Positions 14,868 through 24,774 of a stretch of DNA of 45,598 bases are shown piece by piece. Location of the stretch: positions 1 through 45,598 of the forward strand of contig JAILLA010000067.1 of NCBI GenBank assembly GCA_024693325.1, written 5' to 3'. The notes under the pieces are model-generated. The model had not been told where the DNA came from and did not search any database. It saw nothing but the letters and a program-made list of their open reading frames with translations. The position numbers were made by a program, and so were the translations under genes. Position 1 is the first letter of the stretch. Every line of letters starts with the position of its first letter. This DNA comes from Solobacterium sp. (GTDB lineage Bacteria > Bacillota_I > Bacilli_A > Erysipelotrichales > Erysipelotrichaceae).

Positions 14868-15992
14868 ATGAAGGTCGAACGTTTTGTTGAAATACTCGGC
14901 GCAGACTTTTATACAGGTGTTCCGGATTCCCTGCTGAAGCCATTGTGCAACTGGCTGATGAGCACATACGGGATCGACCCGAAGCATCATGTCATCGCCG
15001 CCAACGAAGGAAACTGTGTCGGCCTGGCTGCCGGATACCATATGGCAACAGGAAGAGTCCCTGTTGTATATATGCAGAACAGCGGGGAAGGCAACATCAT
15101 CAACCCGACAGCGTCACTGCTGAATGAGAAGGTATACGCAATTCCAGTGATCTTCGTAGTCGGCTGGCGCGGTGAACCCGGTGTTCATGATGAGCCCCAG
15201 CATATCTACCAGGGTGAGATCACCAGGACACTGCTGGATGACATGGGCATCAGGAACTTCGTCATCAGTAAAGAAACGACCGAAGAAGAACTTGAAGCAG
15301 TCATGGCAGAATACCGCGCACTGCTGGCGGGAGGCCATGATGTGGCCTTTGTCGTACGCAAAGGCGCGCTGTCCTATGACGGCAAGGTCGAATACAAAAA
15401 CAGTAATCCCCTGTTGAGGGAAGAGGTCATCCGTCACCTGACACTGGTCAGCGGAACAGATCCCGTCATCTCGACAACAGGCAAGGCAAGCCGTGAACTG
15501 TTTGAGGCTCGTGAAGCCGACGGAACAGGACATTCCTATGACTTCCTGACAGTCGGATCCATGGGACATTGTTCATCCATTGCCCTGGGTGTTGCGCTCA
15601 ACAAACCCGGAACAAAGGTATGGTGCCTGGACGGGGACGGGGCTGCGCTGATGCATATGGGCGCAATGGCAGTCATTGCGTCCATGAATCCGCAGAACCT
15701 GGTGCATATCGTCATCAACAACGGTTCGCACGAGAGTGTCGGCGGGCTGCCGACTGCAGTCAAAGACGTTGACCTTGCGAAGATCGCTTCCGACTGCGGC
15801 TATTCCAAGGCAGTTACCGTATCCGGTCCTGCCGAACTGGATGAAGCGCTCCGGGAAGCGAAAACAGGAAATGAACTGACATTCATTGAAGTCAAATCCG
15901 CCATCGGCGCCAGAGATGATCTCGGACGTCCGACAACAACAGCGCTGGAAAACAAACAGCATTTTATGGAGTATCTGAAAACATTGAAATAA
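14868..15992 (+). CDS. aepY: phosphonopyruvate decarboxylase (ThDP-dependent)
   Basis: 374 residues, the normal family length. FYTGVPDSLLKPLCNWL (residues 14-30) is a hallmark of the family, and E47 in ANEGNCVGLAAG is the glutamate that activates thiamine diphosphate. GDG (256-258) with NN (284-285) form the metal and diphosphate-binding GDG-x25-NN motif, and SHESVGG follows. It decarboxylates phosphonopyruvate to phosphonoacetaldehyde, making the mutase reaction irreversible. The gene starts 2 bp after the cytidylyltransferase stop and a DegT gene follows 11 bp later, so this is one operon. Sulfopyruvate decarboxylase is a relative, but PEP mutase next door decides the call. Confidence 0.94.
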   Translation: MKVERFVEILGADFYTGVPDSLLKPLCNWLMSTYGIDPKHHVIAANEGNCVGLAAGYHMATGRVPVVYMQNSGEGNIINPTASLLNEKVYAIPVIFVVGWRGEPGVHDEPQHIYQGEITRTLLDDMGIRNFVISKETTEEELEAVMAEYRALLAGGHDVAFVVRKGALSYDGKVEYKNSNPLLREEVIRHLTLVSGTDPVISTTGKASRELFEAREADGTGHSYDFLTVGSMGHCSSIALGVALNKPGTKVWCLDGDGAALMHMGAMAVIASMNPQNLVHIVINNGSHESVGGLPTAVKDVDLAKIASDCGYSKAVTVSGPAELDEALREAKTGNELTFIEVKSAIGARDDLGRPTTTALENKQHFMEYLKTLK

Positions 15993-16003
15993 CGGAGGTA
16001 CCT

Positions 16004-17119
16004 ATGTCTGGAAAGATAAATGTAACCAGATCCTCAATGCCTGCATTTGAGGAATATACAGAAGAGATCAAAGATATGTGGGATTCCCACTGGCTGACGA
16101 ACATGGGCGTAAAGCATGTCCAGCTGCAGCGGGAACTGGAACGGTATCTGGATGTTGAGCATATCGACCTTCTGACAAACGGACATATGGCACTGGAACT
16201 TTCTCTGCAGGCATATCACCTGAAGGGTGAAGTGATCACAACACCGTTCACATTTGTCTCGACAACGCATGCGATCGTCAGAAGCGGACTGAAGCCCGTG
16301 TTCTGTGACATCAACACAGTTGATTTCACAATGGATACGGATCTTCTGGAATCGCTGATCACGGAAGATACATGCGCGATCATGCCGGTGCATGTGTATG
16401 GAAACGTATGCAATATCGATGAGATCGAACGGATCGCCAAAAAACATAACCTGGTCGTGATCTATGACGCAGCTCATACATTCGGCGTGAAATACAAGGG
16501 CAGGGGAGTCGGTTCCTACGGGGATATTTCCTGCTTCAGCTTCCATGCCACAAAGGTATTCAATACCGTTGAAGGCGGTGCAGTCTGCTTCAATGATGCG
16601 CATCAGGAGATCGGCGACAGGATCGCAAGGCTCAAGGACTTCGGCATCGTTGACGCGGAAGAAGTCGATGAGATCGGTCCCAACGCAAAGATGAATGAAT
16701 ACTGCGCTGCGATGGGTCTGTGCAACCTGAGACATGTGGACGAAGAGATCGCCAAGCGCAAGGCTGTCAACGACAGATACCGCATGCATCTGGAAGGTGT
16801 GGAAGGGCTGACGCTGAACCCTGTTCAGAAGGATGTCGTTCCCAACTACGCATACTTCCCGGTATTCTTCGATCAGGAGAAATTCGGTGCTTCCAGGGAT
16901 GAAGTATTCGCAGCTCTTGCCCGGCAGGGTATCGGTGCCAGAAAGTATTTCTACCCGATCACCACGGCATTCAAGTGCTATAAAGATATCTTTGATCCCA
17001 ATGACACACCGATCGCATATAAGATGAGCTATCAGGTACTGACACTCCCGATGTTTGCGGATCTGAGCATGGAAGATGTTGACCGTATCTGTGAGGCAGT
17101 ACTTTCCTGCAGGAAATAA
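16004..17119 (+). CDS. DegT/DnrJ/EryC1-family PLP aminotransferase
   Basis: 371 residues. The PLP lysine is K184 in SCFSFHATKVFNTVEGG (residues 176-192); D155 in VVIYDAAHTFG binds the pyridine nitrogen, and TNGHMALELSL (58-68) contacts the phosphate. The N-terminal SHWLTNMGVKHVQLQRELE resembles VioA-like sugar aminotransferases. Family members aminate keto sugars, so it could act on the UDP-4-keto-6-deoxy product of the dehydratase at 7136, with the acetyltransferase 3 bp downstream finishing an acetamido sugar. But it lies directly behind phosphonopyruvate decarboxylase where an AEP transaminase would be expected, and none of the usual class V type is present, so phosphonoacetaldehyde is an alternative substrate. 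The start is preceded by CGGAGGTACCT. Confidence 0.88.
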   Translation: MSGKINVTRSSMPAFEEYTEEIKDMWDSHWLTNMGVKHVQLQRELERYLDVEHIDLLTNGHMALELSLQAYHLKGEVITTPFTFVSTTHAIVRSGLKPVFCDINTVDFTMDTDLLESLITEDTCAIMPVHVYGNVCNIDEIERIAKKHNLVVIYDAAHTFGVKYKGRGVGSYGDISCFSFHATKVFNTVEGGAVCFNDAHQEIGDRIARLKDFGIVDAEEVDEIGPNAKMNEYCAAMGLCNLRHVDEEIAKRKAVNDRYRMHLEGVEGLTLNPVQKDVVPNYAYFPVFFDQEKFGASRDEVFAALARQGIGARKYFYPITTAFKCYKDIFDPNDTPIAYKMSYQVLTLPMFADLSMEDVDRICEAVLSCRK

Positions 17120-17122
17120 ACT

Positions 17123-17785
17123 ATGCTGAAAAACGAGATCAAAAGCGAATTATTCAGGATCAGGTACAGGGACAGGCATGTCCGGATCGCTTCCGGCTGC
17201 AACATCTTTTCGACTGCTGTTCTGGAAGGGTACAACTCATTCGGAAAGAATACGCTGGTTGGAGGAAATGTCGGCAGGGGAACATACTGCGCGGACAACT
17301 GCGAACTGTATTGTGATATCGGAAGATTCTGCTCGATCGGCAATGATGTCAAAGTCCTGCTGGGGGATCATCCCTCACACACCTGGGTATCAACGCATCC
17401 TGCCTTCTTTTCCCATCGGAAACAGGCCGGATTTACCTTCACGGATCAGGAAAAGTACAATGAACTGAAGAAAGCCCAAGACAGTGACAACTATGCCGTG
17501 ATCGGCAATGATGTCTGGATCGGATCGAACGTTTCGATCCTGCAGGGCGTAACGATCGGAGACGGAGCGATCATCGCTGCCGGTGCCGTCGTCACGCATG
17601 ATGTGGAGCCCTACAGCATCGTCGGCGGTGTTCCGGCAAAAAAGATCCGTATGCGTTTTACGGAAGAAGAGATAGAATTCCTGACAGCGTTCCGCTGGTG
17701 GGATAAAGATATGGAATGGCTGAAAGCACATGCACAGGATTTTGAAGACATCAGTACAGCCATGAAGAAATGGAGCAGCCAATGA
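17123..17785 (+). CDS. hexapeptide-repeat (CatB/Vat-type) acetyltransferase
   Basis: 220 residues with left-handed beta-helix hexapeptides, clearest in [20 protein letters not shown], then [10 protein letters not shown] and [10 protein letters not shown] near the end. The loop [16 protein letters not shown] (81-96) carries the likely catalytic H83 of the xenobiotic/CatB-type subgroup. It uses acetyl-CoA to acetylate a hydroxyl or amine of a sugar in the cytoplasm. The gene begins 3 bp after the aminotransferase stop and overlaps the next glycosyltransferase by 4 bp, so N-acetylation of the amine made by the DegT enzyme is the natural inference. It lacks the N-terminal Rossmann-like domain of PglD-type enzymes. 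Confidence 0.85.
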   Translation: MLKNEIKSELFRIRYRDRHVRIASGCNIFSTAVLEGYNSFGKNTLVGGNVGRGTYCADNCELYCDIGRFCSIGNDVKVLLGDHPSHTWVSTHPAFFSHRKQAGFTFTDQEKYNELKKAQDSDNYAVIGNDVWIGSNVSILQGVTIGDGAIIAAGAVVTHDVEPYSIVGGVPAKKIRMRFTEEEIEFLTAFRWWDKDMEWLKAHAQDFEDISTAMKKWSSQ

Positions 17786-18942
17786 AAGGTGTTATTGTCA
17801 TCATCGGTTATAACAGACCGGATTCCATCCGAAGATGCTATGAGTCTGTTGTTAAGGCAATGTATCCGGAAAATGAGGAGATCGACCTGATCTTCAGCCT
17901 GGACCACAGCGGCATGGAAGCGCAGATCACGGAAATGATATCCGCGTTCGCCTGGGAACACGGTGAAAAAAAGGTCATCACACACGAAGAGCGCATGGGG
18001 CTCAGAAACCATGTGATCTCCTGCGGGTGCCTGGTGGAAGATTATGATTATCTGGTCATGCTGGAGGATGACATCATCGTTTCCGACAGCTTTCTGCTGT
18101 ATACGAAACAGGCGGTCGAAACATATGATCAATATCCGGAGATCGTCGGCATCTCCCTGTACAGATTCCATGTATATCCGCAGAACGGCAGATTCTTTGA
18201 GCCGGAATACAACGGCAGCGATACATATCTGATGCAGGTCGCCCAGTCCTGGGGTCAGGTATGGACAAAGCGGATGTGGAATGAGTTCCATGAATGGTAC
18301 CTTTCCCATCAGGAGTTTGAGAAGCCGTTCAGGATGGCGGATTATTCCTATTCCTGGGACCAGAGATCATGGCTCAGGTACTTTACGGGTTTCGTGACCA
18401 GTGAAAACAGATACCTGGTTCACCCGTATCATGCGTACAGCACCAATACACAGGAGATCGGTGAGAATTACAAGGCTGCAGGAACGGATTTCCAGGTCTG
18501 CCTTGCAAAAGGGCAGAAGGAATTCAGGATGTACGCTCCGGAGCACTGTGTGCACTATGACGCGTTCTTCGAACGTGAGCCGGATGAGCAGTTCTCATTC
18601 GAATATCAGGGTGAACGCGTGCTGATGGATCTGAATGCGGCAAGGTCCAATTACGGATATTACCGCTACATGGCTTCGACAAATAAACTGAATTATCATG
18701 TGATCAGGACATACGGCCTCAGGATGAGACCGCAGGAGATCAACCTGACCAACGATATCCCGGGCAGAGAGATCTTCCTTTATGATCTGACGGCTGTTGA
18801 AAAGAACAATATGCCTTCCAACAAGGAACAGGTCACCCGCTATCAGGTCAGGGCGACATCTTGGGCAAGAATGTCATACCTGGGTATGAAGGAATTCACC
18901 GGAATGATACAGGAAAGAGTCAGAAAGAAGATCAGGAAATAA
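17782..18942 (+). CDS. glycosyltransferase, GT-A fold with EDD motif
   Basis: 386 residues from ATG 17782, which overlaps the previous stop (ATGA) with GGAG upstream; ATG 17770 is too far inside the previous gene. The start [19 protein letters not shown] is the GT-A nucleotide-binding strand, and VMLEDDIIV (92-100) is the DxD-like metal motif. The pattern of an NRP-x-S start, EDD and a later SWGQVW motif resembles enzymes related to GNT-I and a group of bacterial capsule transferases. No membrane segments are seen. It has a smaller relative immediately downstream (18953). Donor and acceptor are unknown; a substrate modified by the adjacent phosphonate or amino-sugar enzymes is possible. Confidence 0.78.
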   Translation: MKGVIVIIGYNRPDSIRRCYESVVKAMYPENEEIDLIFSLDHSGMEAQITEMISAFAWEHGEKKVITHEERMGLRNHVISCGCLVEDYDYLVMLEDDIIVSDSFLLYTKQAVETYDQYPEIVGISLYRFHVYPQNGRFFEPEYNGSDTYLMQVAQSWGQVWTKRMWNEFHEWYLSHQEFEKPFRMADYSYSWDQRSWLRYFTGFVTSENRYLVHPYHAYSTNTQEIGENYKAAGTDFQVCLAKGQKEFRMYAPEHCVHYDAFFEREPDEQFSFEYQGERVLMDLNAARSNYGYYRYMASTNKLNYHVIRTYGLRMRPQEINLTNDIPGREIFLYDLTAVEKNNMPSNKEQVTRYQVRATSWARMSYLGMKEFTGMIQERVRKKIRK

Positions 18943-18952
18943 TGGAGGAACT

Positions 18953-19837
18953 ATGACAGCACCCGCTATTGTATTTACGTATAACCGGGCAGAAAAAACA
19001 AAACTGACCCTGGATGCGCTCAACAATAATACGCTTGCCCCGGACACAGACCTGATCATTTTCTGTGATGCTTATGATCCGGGAAAGGAAAATGATCTTG
19101 AAAAGACTGAGGCGGTCAAAAAGGTCCTCTATGATTTCAAGAAAGTATCAAGGTTCCGTTCTGTCAGGATCTATCAGGCCGAGAAGCATTTCGGACTGGC
19201 GAGATCGGTGATCAACGGCGTCAATCAGGTGATGAACGAGTACGGCTCGGTGATCGTGACGGAGGATGATCTTGTTTCACATAAGAACTATCTGGAGTAC
19301 ATGAACGAGGCTCTGGAATACTATAAAGACGATCAAAGAGTCTGGTCGATCAGCGGTTATTCCTATGACCTGAAATGTAATGAAGCAGCGGACGATGTTT
19401 ATTTCACATACCGCGGAAGCAGCTGGGGCTGGGCTACCTGGAAAGACAGATGGGATCAGACAGACTGGACCATGAAAGATTACGATACGATCCTTCGGCA
19501 TCCGAAACGGCTGAAGAACCTGAACAGGGCAGGCAGGGACCTGCTGACGATGCTGAGAAACCAGAAGAATCATGTGGTCGACTCCTGGGCAGTCCGCTGG
19601 GTATTCGAGCAGACAAGAAATGCGCAGATGACGGTCTATCCGGCGCATACATTCCTTTACAACATCGGATTGGATGGAAGCGGATCTCATAAAGTCGCGG
19701 ACGGGAATGATCAATGGGAAGACCTGGATGAAGTTCCGTATCATCTGATCCCCGTGAAATACGATCCTGAAAAACTGAATGAATTTGCTCAAAACTATGA
19801 AGATCCGTATTTTGGTACGGTCGAAAAGTTCAGATAA
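18953..19837 (+). CDS. glycosyltransferase, GT-A fold with EDD motif (paralogue of preceding gene)
   Basis: 294 residues. The start TAPAIVFTYNRAEKTKLTLD and VIVTEDDLVSH (100-110, EDD 104-106) mark a GT-A enzyme; SSWGWATWKDRWDQTDW follows, a signature of sugar transferases in capsule and O-antigen loci. The Trp-rich SWG motif is shared with the preceding protein ([11 protein letters not shown]), which argues for an old duplication. GGAGG precedes the ATG. It is the last gene of the phosphonate operon, and a terminator starts 13 bp after the stop. The substrate is not deducible. Confidence 0.8.
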   Translation: MTAPAIVFTYNRAEKTKLTLDALNNNTLAPDTDLIIFCDAYDPGKENDLEKTEAVKKVLYDFKKVSRFRSVRIYQAEKHFGLARSVINGVNQVMNEYGSVIVTEDDLVSHKNYLEYMNEALEYYKDDQRVWSISGYSYDLKCNEAADDVYFTYRGSSWGWATWKDRWDQTDWTMKDYDTILRHPKRLKNLNRAGRDLLTMLRNQKNHVVDSWAVRWVFEQTRNAQMTVYPAHTFLYNIGLDGSGSHKVADGNDQWEDLDEVPYHLIPVKYDPEKLNEFAQNYEDPYFGTVEKFR

Positions 19838-19849
19838 AGCAATGAAACG

Positions 19850-19874
19850 GCAGCCATGCGCTGCTTTTTCTTTT
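19850..19874 (+). terminator. intrinsic terminator of the phosphonate operon
   Basis: GCAGC (19850-19854), loop CATGC, GCTGC (19860-19864), then TTTTTCTTTT. A short but GC-rich stem with a good U-tract. Confidence 0.65.
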
Positions 19875-19979
19875 GGCAGGCGGCTGCCGGGAAGAGAGAT
19901 CCGTTCACTTCCGGAAATGTGATTTTTTAATCCAAGCTGTACTGGACAAATCGATGCCGGAAATTTATTATCAAGGTAA

Positions 19980-20007
19980 TTGGTCAATATATTGATTTTG
20001 TTATTAT
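19980..20007 (+). promoter_or_regulatory. putative promoter of the secreted CAP/Big_2 protein
   Basis: TTGGTC (19980-19985), 16 bp, TATTAT (20002-20007), about 60 bp before ATG 20069, in an AT-rich stretch after the terminator. It supports independent transcription of the surface protein. Nothing else is seen in the 231-bp gap. Confidence 0.4.
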
Positions 20008-20068
20008 ATACAATTTGTGAAAGCATTTTTTAACAGGGTCAATATGTCAGAAAATTCAGGAGGCAGGT

Positions 20069-23000
20069 ATGTTTAAAAGGAGTAGCAGATTTAACGGTAC
20101 GATGCGTTTAATGCTGGCTTTGATGATGGCTGTACCTCAGGGACTGAATGTTTATGCTGAAGAAACAGCAGACCCTGAAGCAACAGCAGCAGAGCCTGAA
20201 ACGGAGATCGTCGCAGAGATTCCGGAAACGGAAGAACTTATCGATGAGGTACTGACTCAGGATGAGGAAGAAACAGCTGTTGAGGAGGTGACGGAAGAAA
20301 CTGAAGAAGTTCCTGAAGTCACGGAGATCCCGGATGAAACTGTTTCGGAAGAACCATCTGAAGAAGTTGATGAAGAAGAGACCGGTGAACCGGAACAGGA
20401 ACCGGCAGAAACAGAAGAACCGACAGAAACGGAAGAACCTGCAGAGGGAACGGAAACCGAACCGGAACAGGAACCGGCAGAAGTTTCAGTGACATTGTCA
20501 GCTTCAGATGTTGAACTGAAGGTCGGCGATACCTTTGCGTTTGAAGCCGTTGTGACCGGCACAGAGGAAGAGACCGCTGTTGTCTGGAGCACGGATGATG
20601 ATACCGTGATCGCACTGGATGAGAACGGCAATGTGACAGCGCTGAAAGAGGGCATCGCAAATGTCAGGGCATCCGTTCTTGACGGTACTGCAACTGCGGA
20701 CGCGGTCGTCAAGGTCGTCTCAGCAGAAGACGCCCAGATCGTTTTTGAAGAGAGAAGCTATGAACTTGAGATCGGTGATACGGTCATCGTTTCCTATGAG
20801 CTGGCTGACGGTAAATTTGAGGATATTGAGTGGACAATTGATGCGGAAGACATCATTTCGATCGATACATCAAAAGAAGGTGAAGTCGCTGTAACAGCAC
20901 TTGAAAGCGGTGTTGTACAGGTGACCGGAGAGATCGAAGGCAGTTCAAGTACATTTGCTGTAGTCGTTCTGGCGGAACCGGATGTTGAATACGAATCGAT
21001 CAGGGCAATGGATGATGTCAAAGCAGCGGCTGTTACCGGAACTTATTCCGTAACATACAATCAGAGCAGCGCAAGAGACCTGGCCCAGCAGCTGAACTAT
21101 TACCGATGGAACACTGCTAAGATCAATACACTGACCTATGACTATACGATCGAAAAATATGCGATGAAGAGAGCTGCCGAGATTGTAATGAATTACTCTC
21201 ATACAAGACCCAACGGCAATGCATGGCATACGATCTTTGATAAAACAGTCTACGGCAATCAGAGCACAACGAATCTGAATGAAAACCTGCTGTATTCCGG
21301 CGGCGGAACGATGAGTACTGCTGCACAGGTGCTGAATCTTGTACTGGCAAACAACAAACAGCGTACATGTTCGCTGTATTCCAGCAATAAATCCTTCGGT
21401 ATCGGTCACGTGATCTATAACGGAGTCGATTACTGGGTCATGATGTTCAGTGATTATCCTGCAAACAATACGTCGCAGACTGCTGCCGTCAACTGGGATC
21501 AGGATGTTTCCGTAGGCATCAAGAGCGGATTGTTCCATTCACCGAGTTTCAGCGCAAGCAAATCTCTGGTGAAGCTGAAGGTCAATAAATCAGCTGATCT
21601 TCCTTCCATCAGCTGCAGGATCAACGTTTCCCTTGGCGGACAGACCAGAACGATCGCATGCACAAAAGGTTATTCAACTTCCTGGTCACTTGATACTGCG
21701 GGAAAGAAGTACGCATCCATCTCCGGTTCGACAGTTAAGGCAAAAGGTGAGCCGAATAATAATGAAACAGCATATCTGATCGCAACCAATTCATTGGATG
21801 GATCATCATATAAAGTAAAAGTCGAACTGAAGGTCATCCAGCCGGTCACGGGTGTATCTGTATCACCGACAGAGGCATCTGTAGATCTTGGCAAGACGGT
21901 GAAACTGACTGCAACAGTCAAACCTGACAATGCAACAGATAAAACCGTCACCTGGAAGAGCTCCAACACCAAGATCGCTACGGTCAGCAGTAAGGGTGTC
22001 GTAACAGCGAAGAAGGGCGGCACATGTACGATCACTGTTACTACAAATGACGGCGGATTCAAAGCCAGCAGTAAGATCACGGTCATCGTTCACCCGAAGG
22101 CTGTTTCATTTGAGATCAGTGAGCTGACGATGACTGTCGGCATGAGCGAGAAACTGGTTCCGGTATTTATCCCGGCAGATACGACTGACAAAGCGGTCAC
22201 CTGGACTTCATCCAATTCAGCAAAGGTCAAGATCGCTTCAGACGGTACTGTTTCCGCGCTTGCGGTAACAGGAGATGATCCTGTCATCATTACCGTTAAA
22301 ACACATGACGGCGGACTGACAGCAGACCTTCCGGTCACTGTTAAAGAAAAGGACCAGGTCAAGAAGCCGACAGCTTCTTACCTGTATGAGTCCTATTATG
22401 AGTTCCCTGCTTACGAATATGACGGGGATGAATATCCGAATACACTCGTAAAAGGTGACGGCATCATCCTGCATTCAGACACGAAGGATGCTGTGATCTA
22501 CTACACGACTGACGGGAGCACTCCTACAACAAGCAGTACAAAATATACAGGCATGTTCCCGTTCCCGGGCGGCAGCTTCATGCTGAAAGTGATCGCTGTT
22601 AAGCCGACACAGATGACGGAGAGTGAAGTCGCTGTATTCAAACTTGAAGAGACAGATGAACATACCTGGGAGATCTGGCCGGATGATCTTGAAAAGTGGA
22701 AGGGCGATGACGGCAAGTATCATCTTCCCGCCGGACTGTGGGCTGCGGGAATTGATGAGAAGGTCCAGTTTACAGGCGGAAAGATCACATTCCCCGACAT
22801 CAGAGTCTATTACCGGAACAAAGAACTGGCGGTCGGTACGGATTATAAGATCACCTACAAAAACAATGTCAATGTCTGTCCTGAGGATTCCCCTGCATGT
22901 ACAGTGACGCTCCAGGATGACGGTTCTTATAAACCTGCAAAGAAGACAAAGATATCTTATGTAACGATCACCGGCAAAGGCAATTACAAAGGAAGCACAT

Positions 23001-24754
23001 ATGCACCATTCCAGATCGAACCGATTGCGATCAGTGCAGAGAATAACTTCAAGTATCAGAGTGAACTTTATCTGTCGATCGGAACAAAGGCGCTTCGTCC
23101 TGTTCCTGTGATCCTGTGGGACGGCAGAAAACTGAAGAACAAGACAGACTTTGTCGTCGCATACAGCAAAGACGCAGCAGGCACCCAGGTACTGGAAGAC
23201 GGCATTACAGAACCCGGTGATTATTATGCGATCATCACAGGTGTCAAAAACTATACATCCGATCCTGCTACAAGACTTGCGGTTCCGATCCATGTCACAT
23301 CTGAAGCGCAGCTTCTCAGCAAGGCATCGATCAAGATCGCCAATGTTGAATATACAGGCGAAACGATCGACTCAGAAACCCTGGATATAACCGTCAAGAT
23401 GGGAAAGACGCTTCTTGAAAAAGGAAAAGACTATGTCATCGAAAGCACTGCACCGGCAGACCCGAAAGATATCGGAACAGTCAGCCTGACGATCAAAGCG
23501 GCTGAAGGAAGCCAGTATCTCGGTGAAAAGACAGGCAGCTTCAAGATCACCGGCAGATCCATCAGCAAAGCGAAAGTCTACTGCCTGGGGACTTCCGTAA
23601 CATATAAAGGCACGACCTTCGAACTGAAGGAACTGTATAAGACCAACCCGTCCAGACCAGGTCTGTCAAAGGTTACACTCTATTACGGCGACGAGGAGTT
23701 GACGGAAGATGTTGACTATGTTGTTGATGTCAACGGAGAGAAGAAGGGCAGCGGATCCGTTAAATTCAAGGGTATCGGCAAGTATACAGGAACGCTGACC
23801 AAAAAATTCACGATCACCGCGAAACAGATCACAAAGAAAGATCTTGAAATCTATGTGGGTTACATTACATTCACGAAGACCGGTGCAAAACCGTATGTCG
23901 AAGTATATTTGAAGACCGAACCGTACATAGATGAAATGACCGGCGAAAAGCTGGATAAAATATGGCTAGCTGAAAATAAGGACTATACGCTAAAATACTT
24001 TAATAATAAGAAAATCTATACAGATGAATATTTCAAAACAAAGAATCCTCCGTCAGTCTCGATCATTCTGAAGGGAAATTATAAGGGGACGATCGCCAAC
24101 AACAACTTCCTGATCATGGAAGAAGAGATCTCCTATATGACGATGAAAGCTGCGGATTCCGTATATTCTGCTTCCAAAAAGGGAACAAAGAATTATGTCA
24201 AGCCTGTGATCTATGATTATGAAGGCAAGAAGCTGAAGCTCAACAAGGATTATGTCCTGACTTACTACTATGCACAGGATGCCAAGGTCAACGGTTCCTC
24301 AACATACAACAGAGCTTACGGAACAGCGATCCGCGCGACGGATGTTCCTTCACCCGGAACGGTGATCGCAGTTGAAGCGACAGGTATCGGTTCCTATTAC
24401 GGAACACTGAAAACGGAATACAAAGTCATCCTGAAAACGACGAACCTCTCATCCGCGAAGGTTGCGATCGACTATCAGAACGGCAAGAACAAATACTTTG
24501 AGTATTCCGGTGCTCAGATCGTACCGGGCAAAGACAACCTGACAGTCAAAATCGGCACGAGGACTCTGACATATGGTGTTGACTATGAGATCCAATCGGT
24601 CACAAACAATATCAGAGCCGGAAAGGCTACACTGATCCTGCACGGTATCGGAGAATTCGGAGGCACGAAGAAGGTGACCTTCAATATCGGCAAACAGTCA
24701 TTGATACTTGATATCGGCAATCTCATCAGAAGCGTACTCGGACTCGAATACTGA
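20069..24754 (+). CDS. large secreted surface protein: acidic stalk, Big_2 domains, CAP domain, chitobiase-like and GxGxYxGT repeats
   Basis: 1561 residues with a good AGGAGG site. A signal peptide spans residues 1-30 (cleavage after NVYA). Residues 31-145 are Glu/Thr/Pro-rich. Two Big_2-like Ig domains lie at about 146-300; a CAP (SCP/PR-1) domain at about 330-463 has SHTRPNG and NENLLYSGG, the usual His/Glu cleft. Two clearer Big_2 domains cover about 592-759 (VTWKSSN, VTWTSSN), followed by a chitobiase-C-like YYTTDGSTPT near 806. From about 960 to the end, a G-x-G-x-Y-x-G-T-x4-F-x-I strand recurs at roughly 80-100-residue spacing (near 967, 1060, 1146, 1235, 1336, 1439, 1526). There is no LPXTG, SLH or membrane anchor, so retention at the surface, if any, must be non-covalent. 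The gene is monocistronic. Its function is unknown; adhesion or cell-wall contact is likely. Confidence 0.9.
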   Translation: MFKRSSRFNGTMRLMLALMMAVPQGLNVYAEETADPEATAAEPETEIVAEIPETEELIDEVLTQDEEETAVEEVTEETEEVPEVTEIPDETVSEEPSEEVDEEETGEPEQEPAETEEPTETEEPAEGTETEPEQEPAEVSVTLSASDVELKVGDTFAFEAVVTGTEEETAVVWSTDDDTVIALDENGNVTALKEGIANVRASVLDGTATADAVVKVVSAEDAQIVFEERSYELEIGDTVIVSYELADGKFEDIEWTIDAEDIISIDTSKEGEVAVTALESGVVQVTGEIEGSSSTFAVVVLAEPDVEYESIRAMDDVKAAAVTGTYSVTYNQSSARDLAQQLNYYRWNTAKINTLTYDYTIEKYAMKRAAEIVMNYSHTRPNGNAWHTIFDKTVYGNQSTTNLNENLLYSGGGTMSTAAQVLNLVLANNKQRTCSLYSSNKSFGIGHVIYNGVDYWVMMFSDYPANNTSQTAAVNWDQDVSVGIKSGLFHSPSFSASKSLVKLKVNKSADLPSISCRINVSLGGQTRTIACTKGYSTSWSLDTAGKKYASISGSTVKAKGEPNNNETAYLIATNSLDGSSYKVKVELKVIQPVTGVSVSPTEASVDLGKTVKLTATVKPDNATDKTVTWKSSNTKIATVSSKGVVTAKKGGTCTITVTTNDGGFKASSKITVIVHPKAVSFEISELTMTVGMSEKLVPVFIPADTTDKAVTWTSSNSAKVKIASDGTVSALAVTGDDPVIITVKTHDGGLTADLPVTVKEKDQVKKPTASYLYESYYEFPAYEYDGDEYPNTLVKGDGIILHSDTKDAVIYYTTDGSTPTTSSTKYTGMFPFPGGSFMLKVIAVKPTQMTESEVAVFKLEETDEHTWEIWPDDLEKWKGDDGKYHLPAGLWAAGIDEKVQFTGGKITFPDIRVYYRNKELAVGTDYKITYKNNVNVCPEDSPACTVTLQDDGSYKPAKKTKISYVTITGKGNYKGSTYAPFQIEPIAISAENNFKYQSELYLSIGTKALRPVPVILWDGRKLKNKTDFVVAYSKDAAGTQVLEDGITEPGDYYAIITGVKNYTSDPATRLAVPIHVTSEAQLLSKASIKIANVEYTGETIDSETLDITVKMGKTLLEKGKDYVIESTAPADPKDIGTVSLTIKAAEGSQYLGEKTGSFKITGRSISKAKVYCLGTSVTYKGTTFELKELYKTNPSRPGLSKVTLYYGDEELTEDVDYVVDVNGEKKGSGSVKFKGIGKYTGTLTKKFTITAKQITKKDLEIYVGYITFTKTGAKPYVEVYLKTEPYIDEMTGEKLDKIWLAENKDYTLKYFNNKKIYTDEYFKTKNPPSVSIILKGNYKGTIANNNFLIMEEEISYMTMKAADSVYSASKKGTKNYVKPVIYDYEGKKLKLNKDYVLTYYYAQDAKVNGSSTYNRAYGTAIRATDVPSPGTVIAVEATGIGSYYGTLKTEYKVILKTTNLSSAKVAIDYQNGKNKYFEYSGAQIVPGKDNLTVKIGTRTLTYGVDYEIQSVTNNIRAGKATLILHGIGEFGGTKKVTFNIGKQSLILDIGNLIRSVLGLEY
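20387..20482 (+). repeat. exact 24-bp direct repeat in the acidic stalk coding region
   Basis: Copies at 20387-20410 and 20459-20482 are identical and in frame, encoding EPEQEPAE twice, offset by 72 bp (24 codons). Recombination between them would shorten or lengthen the stalk without shifting the frame. Confidence 0.9.
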
Positions 24755-24774
24755 TCACAGAATCCAAAGATGGC

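Noticed and set aside
24700-24754. C-terminal sorting signal on the surface protein
   Set aside because: The C-terminus (ending RSVLGLEY) has no LPXTG-type motif, hydrophobic tail or basic end.
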